Made by a program: the position numbers and the translations under genes. A stretch of DNA of 64,000 nt from assembly GCA_028752905.1 (NCBI GenBank), contig JAQNBH010000002.1, forward strand, positions 23,385,059 to 23,449,058. Reading direction: 5' to 3'. Positions 8,945 to 21,656 of this stretch are shown piece after piece. The notes beneath the pieces are model-generated. The model worked only from the letters and a program-made list of their open reading frames with translations. It did not search any database and was not told the origin of the DNA. Source of the DNA: Cladorhizidae sp. MBARI D1340-BT2. Its lineage: Eukaryota; Porifera; Demospongiae; Poecilosclerida; Cladorhizidae. Positions within the stretch are counted from its first letter, which is position 1. Each line of letters starts with the position of its first letter.

Positions 8945-10657
8945 AACATGTTTAGCATCAAGTAAGAGTACAATTCATAACTGCCCTAATTAACAAGACC
9001 AAAGTCCCAGATTTTGTCAACTGATAGAGAAGGCCCTTATCTGCAACATGTGAACAGATTATCAATAAATGTAGTGGTTTTTCACTGGCAGGCCACCGCT
9101 TTGGCAACTGGAAAACGCCAGGAAAAATCCCAAACCTTACCACTTCAAATCACCATAACTTGCTAATACTTAGAGTACTCAAAATTTTGGCACGAACAAA
9201 AGACAGATAATTAGAAGCGCTATTCGGTGATATAAAAATTATCTTTTTTGGGTAAAGTGTAGAAAAGTTATGAGCTTCACGGCAAAAAAACAAGATTTTC
9301 GGGGGGGAAATGAGAAACATATAGACCAAATTAGGGCAAATATCAAGAACATGTTTAGCATCAAGTAAGAGTACAATTCATAACTGCCCTAATTAACAAG
9401 ACCAAAGTCCCAGATTTTGTCAACTGATAGAGAAGGCCCTTATCTGCAACATGTGAACAGATTATCAATAAATGTAGTGGTTTTTCACTGGCAGGCCACC
9501 GCTTTGGCAACTGGAAAACGCCAGGAAAAATCACAAACCTTACCACTTCAAATCATCATAACTTCCTAATACTTAGAGTACTCAAAACTTTGGCACATAC
9601 AAAAGACAGATAATTAGAAGGGCCATCCGGTGATATAAAAATTATCTTTTTGGGGTAAAGTGTAGAATAGTTATGAGCTTCACGGCAAAAAAACAAGATT
9701 TTCGGGGGGGAAATGAGAAACATATAGACCAAATTAGGGCAAATATCAAGAACATGTTTAGCATCAAGTAAGAGTACAATTCATAACTGCCCTAATTAAC
9801 AAGACCAAAGTCCCAGATTTTGTCAACTGATAGAGAAGGCCCTTATCTGCAACATGTGAACAGATTATCAATAAATGTAGTGGTTTTCACTGGCAGGCCA
9901 CCGCTTTGGCAACTGGAAAACGCCAGGAAAGATCCCAAACCTTACCACTTCAAATCATCATAACTTGCTAATACTTAGAGTACTTAAAATTTTGGCACGT
10001 ACAAAAGACAGATAATTAGAAGAGCTATCCGGTGATATAAAAATTATCTTTTTTGGATAAAGTGTAGAAAAGTTATGAGCTTCACGGCAAATAAACAAGA
10101 TTTTCGGGGGGAAAATGAGAAACATATAGACCAAATTAGGGCAAATATCAAGATAGAGAACACATAATGAAACCTATCATTCGAATCATATCAAGTCCAT
10201 TACAGTAAAGTGTGCAGAATATTATGGATGTTTGATATCAACAGAGAGCACAGAGAGAGACCTATCTTAATAGCTATATATCAAGTTTATTCAGTGAAGT
10301 GTGGAGAATCTATTTAGCATCAAGAGAGAGCAGAGAGAAACCTATCTTGTGATTCTATCAAGTCCATTACTGTGAAGTATGCGGAATATACGGATGTTTG
10401 GTATCAAGAGAGAGAACAGAGAGAGGCCTACCTTTAGAGCTATATATCAAGTCTATTCAGTGAAGTGTGGAGAATCTATGAAGCTAACATGTTTAGCTCA
10501 AGATAGAGAACACTGAGAGATACCTATCTTGCAATCCATTACAGTGAAGTGTGCAGAATATATGGATGTTTGGTATCAAGAGAGAGCACTTGGAGAGTCC
10601 TATCTTAATAGCTGTATAACAAGTCTATTCAGTGAAGTGTGGATAATCTACGAAGCT
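8945..10657 (+). repeat. HOR unit 8: A1-A2-A3-B (1,713 bp)
   Basis: A1 8945-9347, A2 9348-9750, A3 9751-10152, B 10153-10657. A1 and A2 belong to the duplicated 1-9,750 segment. From 9751 onward the sequence matches 3188 onward (gcaaataaac in A3, 505-bp B), so the unit is composite with its join at the atcaag ending at 9750. Confidence 0.93.
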
Positions 10658-11572
10658 AACATGTTTAGCATCAAGTAAGAGTACAATTCATAACTGCCCT
10701 AATTAACAAGACCAAAGTCCCAGATTTTGTCAACTGATAGAGAAGGCCCTTATCTGCAACATGTGAACAGATTATCAATAAATGTAGTGGTTTTTCACTG
10801 GCAGGCCACCGCTTTGGCAACTGGAAAACGCCAGGAAAAATCCCAAACCTTACCACTTCAAATCACCATAACTTGCTAATACTTAGAGTACTCAAAATGT
10901 TGGCACGTACAAAAGACAGATAATTAGAATAGCTATTCGGTGATATAAAAATTATCTTTTTTGGGTAAAGTGTAGAAAAGTTATGAGCTTCACGGCAAAA
11001 AAACAAGATTTTCGGGGGGAAAATGAGAAACATATAGACCAAATTAGGGCAAATATCAAGATAGAGAACACAATGTCATAATGAAACCTATCATTCGAAT
11101 CATATCAAGTCCATTACAGTAAAGTGTGCAGAATATTATGGATGTTTGATATCAACAGAGAGCACAGAGAGAGACCTATCTTAATAGCTATATATCAAGT
11201 TTATTCAGTGAAGTGTGGAGAATCTATTTAGCATCAAGAGAGAGCAGAGAGAAACCTATCTTGTGATTCTATCAAGTCCATTACTGTGAAGTATGCGGAA
11301 TATACGGATGTTTGGTATCAAGAGAGAGAACAGAGAGAGGCCTACCTTTAGAGCTATATATCAAGTCTATTCAGTGAAGTGTGGAGAATCTATGAAGCTA
11401 ACATGTTTAGCTCAAGATAGAGAACACTGAGAGATACCTATCTTGCAAGTCCATTACAGTGAAGTGTGCAGAATATATGGATGTTTGGTATCAAGAGAGA
11501 GCACTTGGAGAGTCCTATCTTAATAGCTGTATAACAAGTCTATTCAGTGAAGTGTGGATAATCTACGAAGCT
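10658..11572 (+). repeat. HOR unit 9: A1-B with 6-bp insertion (915 bp)
   Basis: A1 10658-11060, B 11061-11572 with the caatgt insertion. A private substitution gives aaaatgttggcac in A1 where all sister copies have aaaattttggcac. Confidence 0.94.
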
Positions 11573-12481
11573 AACATGTTTAGCATCAAGTAAGAGTACA
11601 ATTCATAACTGCCCTAATTAACAAGACCAAAGTCCCAGATTTTGTCAACTGATAGAGAAGGCCCTTATCTGCAACATGTGAACAGATTATCAATAAATGT
11701 AGTGGTTTTTCACTGGCAGGCCACCGCTTTGGCAACTGGAAAACGCCAGGAAAAATCCCAAACCTTACCACTTCAAATCACCATAACTTGCTAATACTTA
11801 GAGTACTCAAAATTTTGGCACGTACAAAAGACAGATAATTAGAATAGCTATTCGGTGATATAAAAATTATCTTTTTTGGGTAAAGTGTAGAAAAGTTATG
11901 AGCTTCACGGCAAAAAAACAAGATTTTCGGGGGGAAAATGAGAAACATATAGACCAAATTAGGGCAAATATCAAGATAGAGAACACATAATGAAACCTAT
12001 CATTCGAATCATATCAAGTCCATTACAGTAAAGTGTGCAGAATATTATGGATGTTTGATATCAACAGAGAGCACAGAGAGAGACCTATCTTAATAGCTAT
12101 ATATCAAGTTTATTCAGTGAAGTGTGGAGAATCTATTTAGCATCAAGAGAGAGCAGAGAGAAACCTATCTTGTGATTCTATCAAGTCCATTACTGTGAAG
12201 TATGCGGAATATACGGATGTTTGGTATCAAGAGAGAGAACAGAGAGAGGCCTACCTTTAGAGCTATATATCAAGTCTATTCAGTGAAGTGTGGAGAATCT
12301 ATGAAGCTAACATGTTTAGCTCAAGATAGAGAACACTGAGAGATACCTATCTTGCAAGTCCATTACAGTGAAGTGTGCAGAATATATGGATGTTTGGTAT
12401 CAAGAGAGAGCACTTGGAGAGTCCTATCTTAATAGCTGTATAACAAGTCTATTCAGTGAAGTGTGGATAATCTACGAAGCT
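11573..12481 (+). repeat. HOR unit 10: A1-B (909 bp)
   Basis: A1 11573-11975, B 11976-12481. Counterpart of unit 1 at +11,400 bp. Confidence 0.94.
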
Positions 12482-14184
12482 AACATGTTTAGCATCAAGT
12501 AAGAGTACAATTCATAACTGCCCTAATTAACAAGACCAAAGTCCCAGATTTTGTCAACTGATAGAGAAGGCCCTTATCTGCAACATGTGAACAGATTATC
12601 AATAAATGTAGTGGTTTTTCACTGGCAGGCCACCGCTTTGGCAACTGGAAAACGCCAGGAAAAATCCCAAACCTTACCACTTCAAATCATCATAACTTGC
12701 TAATACTTAGAGTACTCAAAATTTTGGCACGAACAAAAGACAGATAATTAGAAGGGCTATTCGGTGATATAAAAATTATCTTTTTTGGGTAAAGTGTAGA
12801 AAAGTTATGAGCTTCACGGCAAAAAAACAAGATTTTCGGGGGGAAAATGAGAAACATATAGACCAAATTAGGGCAAATATCAAGAACATGTTTAGCATCA
12901 AGTAAGAGTACAATTCATAACTGCCCTAATTAACAAGACCAAAGTCCCAGATTTTGTCAACTGATAGAGAAGGCCCTTATCTGCAACATGTGAACAGATT
13001 ATCAATAAATGTAGTGGTTTTTCACTGGCAGGCCACCGCTTTGGCAACTGGAAAACGCCAGGAAAAATCACAAACCTTACCACTTCAAATCATCATAACT
13101 TCCTAATACTTAGAGTACTCAAAACTTTGGCACATACAAAAGACAGATAATTAGAAGGGCCATCCGGTGATATAAAAATTATCTTTTTGGGCTAAAGTGT
13201 AGAATAGTTATGAGCTTCACGGCAAAAAAACAAGATTATTGGGGGGGAAATGAGAAACATATAGACCAAATTAGGGCAAATATCAAGAACATGTTTAGCA
13301 TCAAGTAAGAGTACAATTCATAACTGCCCTAATTAACAAGACCAAAGTCCCAGATTTTGTCAATTGATAGAGAAGGCCCTTATCTGCAACATGTGAACAG
13401 ATTATCAATAAATGTAGTGGTTTTCACTGGCAGGCCACCGCTTTGGCAACTGGAAAACGCCAGGAAAGATCCCAAACCTTACCACTTCAAATCACCATAA
13501 CTTGCTAATACTTAGAGTACTTAAAATTTTGGCACGTACAAAAGAGAGCTATCCGGTGATATAAAAATTATCTTTTTTGGGTAAAGTGTAGAAAAGTTAT
13601 GAGCTTCACGGCAAAAAAACAAGATTTTCGGGGGGGAAATGAGAAACATATAGACCAAATTAGGGCAAATATCAAGATAGAGAACACATAATGAAACCTA
13701 TCATTCGAATCATATCAAGTCCATTACAGTAAAGTGTGCAGAATATTATGGATGTTTGATATCAACAGAGAGCACAGAGAGAGACCTATCTTAATAGCTA
13801 TATATCAAGTTTATTCAGTGAAGTGTGGAGAATCTATTTAGCATCAAGAGAGAGCAGAGAGAAACCTATCTTGTGATTCTATCAAGTCCATTACTGTGAA
13901 GTATGCGGAATATACGGATGTTTGGTATCAAGAGAGAGAACAGAGAGAGGCCTACCTTTAGAGCTATATATCAAGTTTATAGAGTGAAGTGTGGAGAATC
14001 TATGAAGCTAACATGTTTAGCTCAAGATAGAGAACACTGAGAGATACCTATCTTGCAAGTCCATTATACAGTGAAGTGTGCAGAATATATGGATGTTTGG
14101 TATCAAGAGAGAGCACTTGGAGAGTCCTATCTTAATAGCTGTATAACAAGTCTATTCAGTGAAGTGTGGATAATCTACGAAGCT
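12482..14184 (+). repeat. HOR unit 11: A1-A2-A3d-B (1,703 bp)
   Basis: A1 12482-12884, A2 12885-13287, A3d 13288-13676, B 13677-14184. Counterpart of unit 2, sharing gattattgggg, caattgatag and the 2-bp insertion in B. Confidence 0.95.
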
Positions 14185-15494
14185 AACATGTTTAGCATCA
14201 AGTAAGAGTACAATTCATAACTGCCCTAATTAACAAGACCAAAGTCCCAGATTTTGTCAACTGATAGAGAAGGCCCTTATCTGCAACATGTGAACAGATT
14301 ATCAATAAATGTAGTGGTTTTTCACTGGCAGGCCACCGCTTTGGCAACTGGAAAACGCCAGGAAAAATCCCAAACCTTACCACTTCAAATCACCATAACT
14401 TGCTAATACTTAGAGTACTCAAAATTTTGGCACGTACAAAAGACAGATAATTAGAAGGGCTATTCGGTGATATAAAAATTATCTTTTTTGGGTAAAGTGT
14501 AGAAAAGTTATGAGCTTCACGGCAAAAAAACAAGATTTTCGGGGGGGAAATGAGAAACATATAGACCAAATTAGGGCAAATATCAAGAACATGTTTAGCA
14601 TCAAGTAAGAGTACAATTCATAACTGCCCTAATTAACAAGACCAAAGTCCCAGATTTTGTCAACTGATAGAGAAGGCCCTTATCTGCAACATGTGAACAG
14701 ATTATCAATAAATGTAGTGGTTTTCACTGGCAGGCCACCGCTTTGGCAACTGGAAAACGCCAGGAAAGATCCCAAACCTTACCACTTCAAATCATCATAA
14801 CTTGCTAATACTTAGAGTACTTAAAATTTTGGCACGTACAAAAGACAGATAATTAGAAGAGCTATCCGGTGATATAAAAATTATCTTTTTTGGATAAAGT
14901 GTAGAAAAGTTATGAGCTTCACGGCAAATAAACAAGATTTTCGGGGGGAAAATGAGAAACATATAGACCAAATTAGGGCAAATATCAAGATAGAGAACAC
15001 ATAATGAAACCTATCATTCGAATCATATCAAGTCCATTACAGTAAAGTGTGCAGAATATTATGGATGTTTGATATCAACAGAGAGCACAGAGAGAGACCT
15101 ATCTTAATAGCTATATATCAAGTTTATTCAGTGAAGTGTGGAGAATCTATTTAGCATCAAGAGAGAGCAGAGAGAAACCTATCTTGTGATTCTATCAAGT
15201 CCATTACTGTGAAGTATGCGGAATATACGGATGTTTGGTATCAAGAGAGAGAACAGAGAGAGGCCTACCTTTAGAGCTATATATCAAGTCTATTCAGTGA
15301 AGTGTGGAGAATCTATGAAGCTAACATGTTTAGCTCAAGATAGAGAACACTGAGAGATACCTATCTTGCAATCCATTACAGTGAAGTGTGCAGAATATAT
15401 GGATGTTTGGTATCAAGAGAGAGCACTTGGAGAGTCCTATCTTAATAGCTGTATAACAAGTCTATTCAGTGAAGTGTGGATAATCTACGAAGCT
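14185..15494 (+). repeat. HOR unit 12: A1-A3-B (1,310 bp)
   Basis: A1 14185-14587, A3 14588-14989, B 14990-15494 (505 bp). Counterpart of unit 3. Confidence 0.94.
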
Positions 15495-16409
15495 AACATG
15501 TTTAGCATCAAGTAAGAGTACAATTCATAACTGCCCTAATTAACAAGACCAAAGTCCCAGATTTTGTCAACTGATAGAGAAGGCCCTTATCTGCAACATG
15601 TGAACAGATTATCAATAAATGTAGTGGTTTTTCACTGGCAGGCCACCGCTTTGGCAACTGGAAAACGCCAGGAAAAATCCCAAACCTTACCACTTCAAAT
15701 CACCATAACTTGCTAATACTTAGAGTACTCAAAATTTTGGCACGTACAAAAGACAGATAATTAGAATAGCTATTCGGTGATATAAAAATTATCTTTTTTG
15801 GGTAAAGTGTAGAAAAGTTATGAGCTTCACGGCAAAAAAACAAGATTTTCGGGGGGAAAATGAGAAACATATAGACCAAATTAGGGCAAATATCAAGATA
15901 GAGAACACAATGTCATAATGAAACCTATCATTCGAATCATATCAAGTCCATTACAGTAAAGTGTGCAGAATATTATGGATGTTTGATATCAACAGAGAGC
16001 ACAGAGAGAGACCTATCTTAATAGCTATATATCAAGTTTATTCAGTGAAGTGTGGAGAATCTATTTAGCATCAAGAGAGAGCAGAGAGAAACCTATCTTG
16101 TGATTCTATCAAGTCCATTACTGTGAAGTATGCGGAATATACGGATGTTTGGTATCAAGAGAGAGAACAGAGAGAGGCCTACCTTTAGAGCTATATATCA
16201 AGTCTATTCAGTGAAGTGTGGAGAATCTATGAAGCTAACATGTTTAGCTCAAGATAGAGAACACTGAGAGATACCTATCTTGCAAGTCCATTACAGTGAA
16301 GTGTGCAGAATATATGGATGTTTGGTATCAAGAGAGAGCACTTGGAGAGTCCTATCTTAATAGCTGTATAACAAGTCTATTCAGTGAAGTGTGGATAATC
16401 TACGAAGCT
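15495..16409 (+). repeat. HOR unit 13: A1-B with 6-bp insertion (915 bp)
   Basis: A1 15495-15897, B 15898-16409 with caatgt insertion. Counterpart of unit 4. Confidence 0.94.
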
Positions 16410-17318
16410 AACATGTTTAGCATCAAGTAAGAGTACAATTCATAACTGCCCTAATTAACAAGACCAAAGTCCCAGATTTTGTCAACTGATAGAGAAGGCC
16501 CTTATCTGCAACATGTGAACAGATTATCAATAAATGTAGTGGTTTTTCACTGGCAGGCCACCGCTTTGGCAACTGGAAAACGCCAGGAAAAATCCCAAAC
16601 CTTACCACTTCAAATCACCATAACTTGCTAATACTTAGAGTACTCAAAATTTTGGCACGTACAAAAGACAGATAATTAGAATAGCTATTCGGTGATATAA
16701 AAATTATCTTTTTTGGGTAAAGTGTAGAAAAGTTATGAGCTTCACGGCAAAAAAACAAGATTTTCGGGGGGAAAATGAGAAACATATAGACCAAATTAGG
16801 GCAAATATCAAGATAGAGAACACATAATGAAACCTATCATTCGAATCATATCAAGTCCATTACAGTAAAGTGTGCAGAATATTATGGATGTTTGATATCA
16901 ACAGAGAGCACAGAGAGAGACCTATCTTAATAGCTATATATCAAGTTTATTCAGTGAAGTGTGGAGAATCTATTTAGCATCAAGAGAGAGCAGAGAGAAA
17001 CCTATCTTGTGATTCTATCAAGTCCATTACTGTGAAGTATGCGGAATATACGGATGTTTGGTATCAAGAGAGAGAACAGAGAGAGGCCTACCTTTAGAGC
17101 TATATATCAAGTCTATTCAGTGAAGTGTGGAGAATCTATGAAGCTAACATGTTTAGCTCAAGATAGAGAACACTGAGAGATACCTATCTTGCAAGTCCAT
17201 TACAGTGAAGTGTGCAGAATATATGGATGTTTGGTATCAAGAGAGAGCACTTGGAGAGTCCTATCTTAATAGCTGTATAACAAGTCTATTCAGTGAAGTG
17301 TGGATAATCTACGAAGCT
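16410..17318 (+). repeat. HOR unit 14: A1-B (909 bp)
   Basis: A1 16410-16812, B 16813-17318. Counterpart of unit 5. Confidence 0.94.
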
Positions 17319-18630
17319 AACATGTTTAGCATCAAGTAAGAGTACAATTCATAACTGCCCTAATTAACAAGACCAAAGTCCCAGATTTTGTCAACTGATA
17401 GAGAAGGCCCTTATCTGCAACATGTGAACAGATTATCAATAAATGTAGTGGTTTTTCACTGGCAGGCCACCGCTTTGGCAACTGGAAAACGCCAGGAAAA
17501 ATCCCAAACCTTAACACTTCAAATCACCATAACTTGCTAATACTTAGAGTACTCAAAATTTTGGCACGTACAAAAGACAGATAATTAGAAGGGCTATCCG
17601 GTGATATAAAAATTATCTTTTTTGGGTAAAGTGTAGAAAAGTTATGAGCTTCACAGCAAAAAAACAAGATTTTCGGGGGGGAAATGAGAAACATATAGAC
17701 CAAATTAGGGCAAATATCAAGAACATGTTTAGCATCAAGTAAGAGTACAATTCATAACTGCCCTAATTAACAAGACCAAAGTCCCAGATTTTGTCAACTG
17801 ATAGAGAAGGCCCTTATCTGCAACATGTGAACAGATTATCAATAAATGTAGTGGTTTTTCACTGGCAGGCCACCGCTTTGGCAACTGGAAAACGCCAGGA
17901 AAAATCACAAACCTTACCACTTCAAATCATCATAACTTCCTAATACTTAGAGTACTCAAAACTTTGGCACATACAAAAGACAGATAATTAGAAGGGCCAT
18001 CCGGTGATATAAAAATTATCTTTTTGGGGTAAAGTGTAGAATAGTTATGAGCTTCACGGCAAAAAAACAAGATTTTCGGGGGGGAAATGAGAAACATATA
18101 GACCAAATTAGGGCAAATATCAAGATAGAGAACACATAATGAAACCTATCATTCGAATCATATCAAGTCCATTACAGTAAAGTGTGCAGAATATTATGGA
18201 TGTTTGATATCAACAGAGAGCACAGAGAGAGACCTATCTTAATAGCTATATATCAAGTTTATTCAGTGAAGTGTGGAGAATCTATTTAGCATCAAGAGAG
18301 AGCAGAGAGAAACCTATCTTGTGATTCTATCAAGTCCATTACTGTGAAGTATGCGGAATATACGGATGTTTGGTATCAAGAGAGAGAACAGAGAGAGGCC
18401 TACCTTTAGAGCTATATATCAAGTCTATTCAGTGAAGTGTGGAGAATCTATGAAGCTAACATGTTTAGCTCAAGATAGAGAACACTGAGAGATACCTATC
18501 TTGCAAGTCCATTACAGTGAAGTGTGCAGAATATATGGATGTTTGGTATCAAGAGAGAGCACTTGGAGAGTTCTATCTTAATAGCTGTATAACAAGTCTA
18601 TTCAGTGAAGTGTGGATAATCTACGAAGCT
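17319..18630 (+). repeat. HOR unit 15: A1v-A2-B (1,312 bp)
   Basis: A1 variant 17319-17721 (ccttaacacttc, ttcacagc), A2 17722-18124, B 18125-18630 (gagttctatc). Counterpart of unit 6. Confidence 0.94.
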
Positions 18631-20344
18631 AACATGTTTAGCATCAAGTAAGAGTACAATTCATAACTGCCCTAATTAACAAGACCAAAGTCCCAGATTT
18701 TGTCAACTGATAGAGAAGGCCCTTATCTGCAACATGTGAACAGATTATCAATAAATGTAGTGGTTTTTCACTGGCAGGCCACCGCTTTGGCAACTGGAAA
18801 ACGCCAGGAAAAATCCCAAACCTTACCACTTCAAATCACCATAACTTGCTAATACTTAGAGTACTCAAAATTTTGGCACGAACAAAAGACAGATAATTAG
18901 AAGCGCTATTCGGTGATATAAAAATTATCTTTTTTGGGTAAAGTGTAGAAAAGTTATGAGCTTCACGGCAAAAAAACAAGATTTTCGGGGGGGAAATGAG
19001 AAACATATAGACCAAATTAGGGCAAATATCAAGAACATGTTTAGCATCAAGTAAGAGTACAATTCATAACTGCCCTAATTAACAAGACCAAAGTCCCAGA
19101 TTTTGTCAACTGATAGAGAAGGCCCTTATCTGCAACATGTGAACAGATTATCAATAAATGTAGTGGTTTTTCACTGGCAGGCCACCGCTTTGGCAACTGG
19201 AAAACGCCAGGAAAAATCACAAACCTTACCACTTCAAATCATCATAACTTCCTAATACTTAGAGTACTCAAAACTTTGGCACATACAAAAGACAGATAAT
19301 TAGAAGGGCCATCCGGTGATATAAAAATTATCTTTTTGGGGTAAAGTGTAGAATAGTTATGAGCTTCACGGCAAAAAAACAAGATTTTCGGGGGGGAAAT
19401 GAGAAACATATAGACCAAATTAGGGCAAATATCAAGAACATGTTTAGCATCAAGTAAGAGTACAATTCATAACTGCCCTAATTAACAAGACCAAAGTCCC
19501 AGATTTTGTCAACTGATAGAGAAGGCCCTTATCTGCAACATGTGAACAGATTATCAATAAATGTAGTGGTTTTCACTGGCAGGCCACCGCTTTGGCAACT
19601 GGAAAACGCCAGGAAAGATCCCAAACCTTACCACTTCAAATCACCATAACTTGCTAATACTTAGAGTACTTAAAATTTTGGCACGTACAAAAGACAGATA
19701 ATTAGAAGAGCTATCCGGTGATATAAAAATTATCTTTTTTGGGTAAAGTGTAGAAAAGTTATGAGCTTCACGGCAAAAAAACAAGATTTTCGGGGGGGAA
19801 ATGAGAAACATATAGACCAAATTAGGGCAAATATCAAGATAGAGAACACATAATGAAACCTATCATTCGAATCATATCAAGTCCATTACAGTAAAGTGTG
19901 CAGAATATTATGGATGTTTGATATCAACAGAGAGCACAGAGAGAGACCTATCTTAATAGCTATATATCAAGTTTATTCAGTGAAGTGTGGAGAATCTATT
20001 TAGCATCAAGAGAGAGCAGAGAGAAACCTATCTTGTGATTCTATCAAGTCCATTACTGTGAAGTATGCGGAATATACGGATGTTTGGTATCAAGAGAGAG
20101 AACAGAGAGAGGCCTACCTTTAGAGCTATATATCAAGTCTATTCAGTGAAGTGTGGAGAATCTATGAAGCTAACATGTTTAGCTCAAGATAGAGAACACT
20201 GAGAGATACCTATCTTGCAAGTCCATTACAGTGAAGTGTGCAGAATATATGGATGTTTGGTATCAAGAGAGAGCACTTGGAGAGTTCTATCTTAATAGCT
20301 GTATAACAAGTCTATTCAGTGAAGTGTGGATAATCTACGAAGCT
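18631..20344 (+). repeat. HOR unit 16: A1-A2-A3-B (1,714 bp)
   Basis: A1 18631-19033, A2 19034-19436, A3 19437-19838, B 19839-20344 (gagttctatc). Counterpart of unit 7. Confidence 0.94.
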
Positions 20345-21656
20345 AACATGTTTAGCATCAAGTAAGAGTACAATTCATAACTGCCCTAATTAACAAGACC
20401 AAAGTCCCAGATTTTGTCAACTGATAGAGAAGGCCCTTATCTGCAACATGTGAACAGATTATCAATAAATGTAGTGGTTTTTCACTGGCAGGCCACCGCT
20501 TTGGCAACTGGAAAACGCCAGGAAAAATCCCAAACCTTACCACTTCAAATCACCATAACTTGCTAATACTTAGAGTACTCAAAATTTTGGCACGAACAAA
20601 AGACAGATAATTAGAAGCGCTATTCGGTGATATAAAAATTATCTTTTTTGGGTAAAGTGTAGAAAAGTTATGAGCTTCACGGCAAAAAAACAAGATTTTC
20701 GGGGGGGAAATGAGAAACATATAGACCAAATTAGGGCAAATATCAAGAACATGTTTAGCATCAAGTAAGAGTACAATTCATAACTGCCCTAATTAACAAG
20801 ACCAAAGTCCCAGATTTTGTCAACTGATAGAGAAGGCCCTTATCTGCAACATGTGAACAGATTATCAATAAATGTAGTGGTTTTTCACTGGCAGGCCACC
20901 GCTTTGGCAACTGGAAAACGCCAGGAAAAATCACAAACCTTACCACTTCAAATCATCATAACTTCCTAATACTTAGAGTACTCAAAACTTTGGCACATAC
21001 AAAAGACAGATAATTAGAAGGGCCATCCGGTGATATAAAAATTATCTTTTTGGGGTAAAGTGTAGAATAGTTATGAGCTTCACGGCAAAAAAACAAGATT
21101 TTCGGGGGGGAAATGAGAAACATATAGACCAAATTAGGGCAAATATCAAGATAGAGAACACATAATGAAACCTATCATTCGAATCATATCAAGTCCATTA
21201 CAGTAAAGTGTGCAGAATATTATGGATGTTTGATATCAACAGAGAGCACAGAGAGAGACCTATCTTAATAGCTATATATCAAGTTTATTCAGTGAAGTGT
21301 GGAGAATCTATTTAGCATCAAGAGAGAGCAGAGAGAAACCTATCTTGTGATTCTATCAAGTCCATTACTGTGAAGTATGCGGAATATACGGATGTTTGGT
21401 ATCAAGAGAGAGAACAGAGAGAGGCCTACCTTTAGAGCTATATATCAAGTCTATTCAGTGAAGTGTGGAGAATCTATGAAGCTAACATGTTTAGCTCAAG
21501 ATAGAGAACACTGAGAGATACCTATCTTGCAAGTCCATTACAGTGAAGTGTGCAGAATATATGGATGTTTGGTATCAAGAGAGAGCACTTGGAGAGTTCT
21601 ATCTTAATAGCTGTATAACAAGTCTATTCAGTGAAGTGTGGATAATCTACGAAGCT
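20345..21656 (+). repeat. HOR unit 17: A1-A2-B (1,312 bp)
   Basis: A1 20345-20747, A2 20748-21150, B 21151-21656. Matches unit 8 through A2. At 21150, right after the atcaag, it enters B directly whereas unit 8 continues into A3. This is the right-hand limit of the 11.4-kb correspondence. Confidence 0.94.

Larger units (their letters stand above)
1..9750 (+). repeat. Long duplicated segment, copy 1 (partner 11401-21150)
   Basis: Block order and block lengths are the same as at 11401-21150 with a constant 11,400-bp offset, including rare marks (2-bp insertion in B, caatgt insertion, gattattgggg, ccttaacacttc). By eye I found one substitution (238 versus 11638). It may extend left beyond the window. 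Confidence 0.93.
11401..21150 (+). repeat. Long duplicated segment, copy 2 (partner 1-9750)
   Basis: Matches copy 1 until the base after the atcaag at 21150, where copy 1 continues into A3 (9751) and copy 2 into B (21151). The breakpoint coincides with a block border. Confidence 0.93.

Noticed and set aside
1..21150. Pure assembly artefact as explanation of the 11.4-kb duplication
   Set aside because: Cannot be excluded without reads, but the copies end at different blocks at 9751/21151 and differ at 238/11638, as expected of real copies. I therefore kept it as a finding with that caveat.
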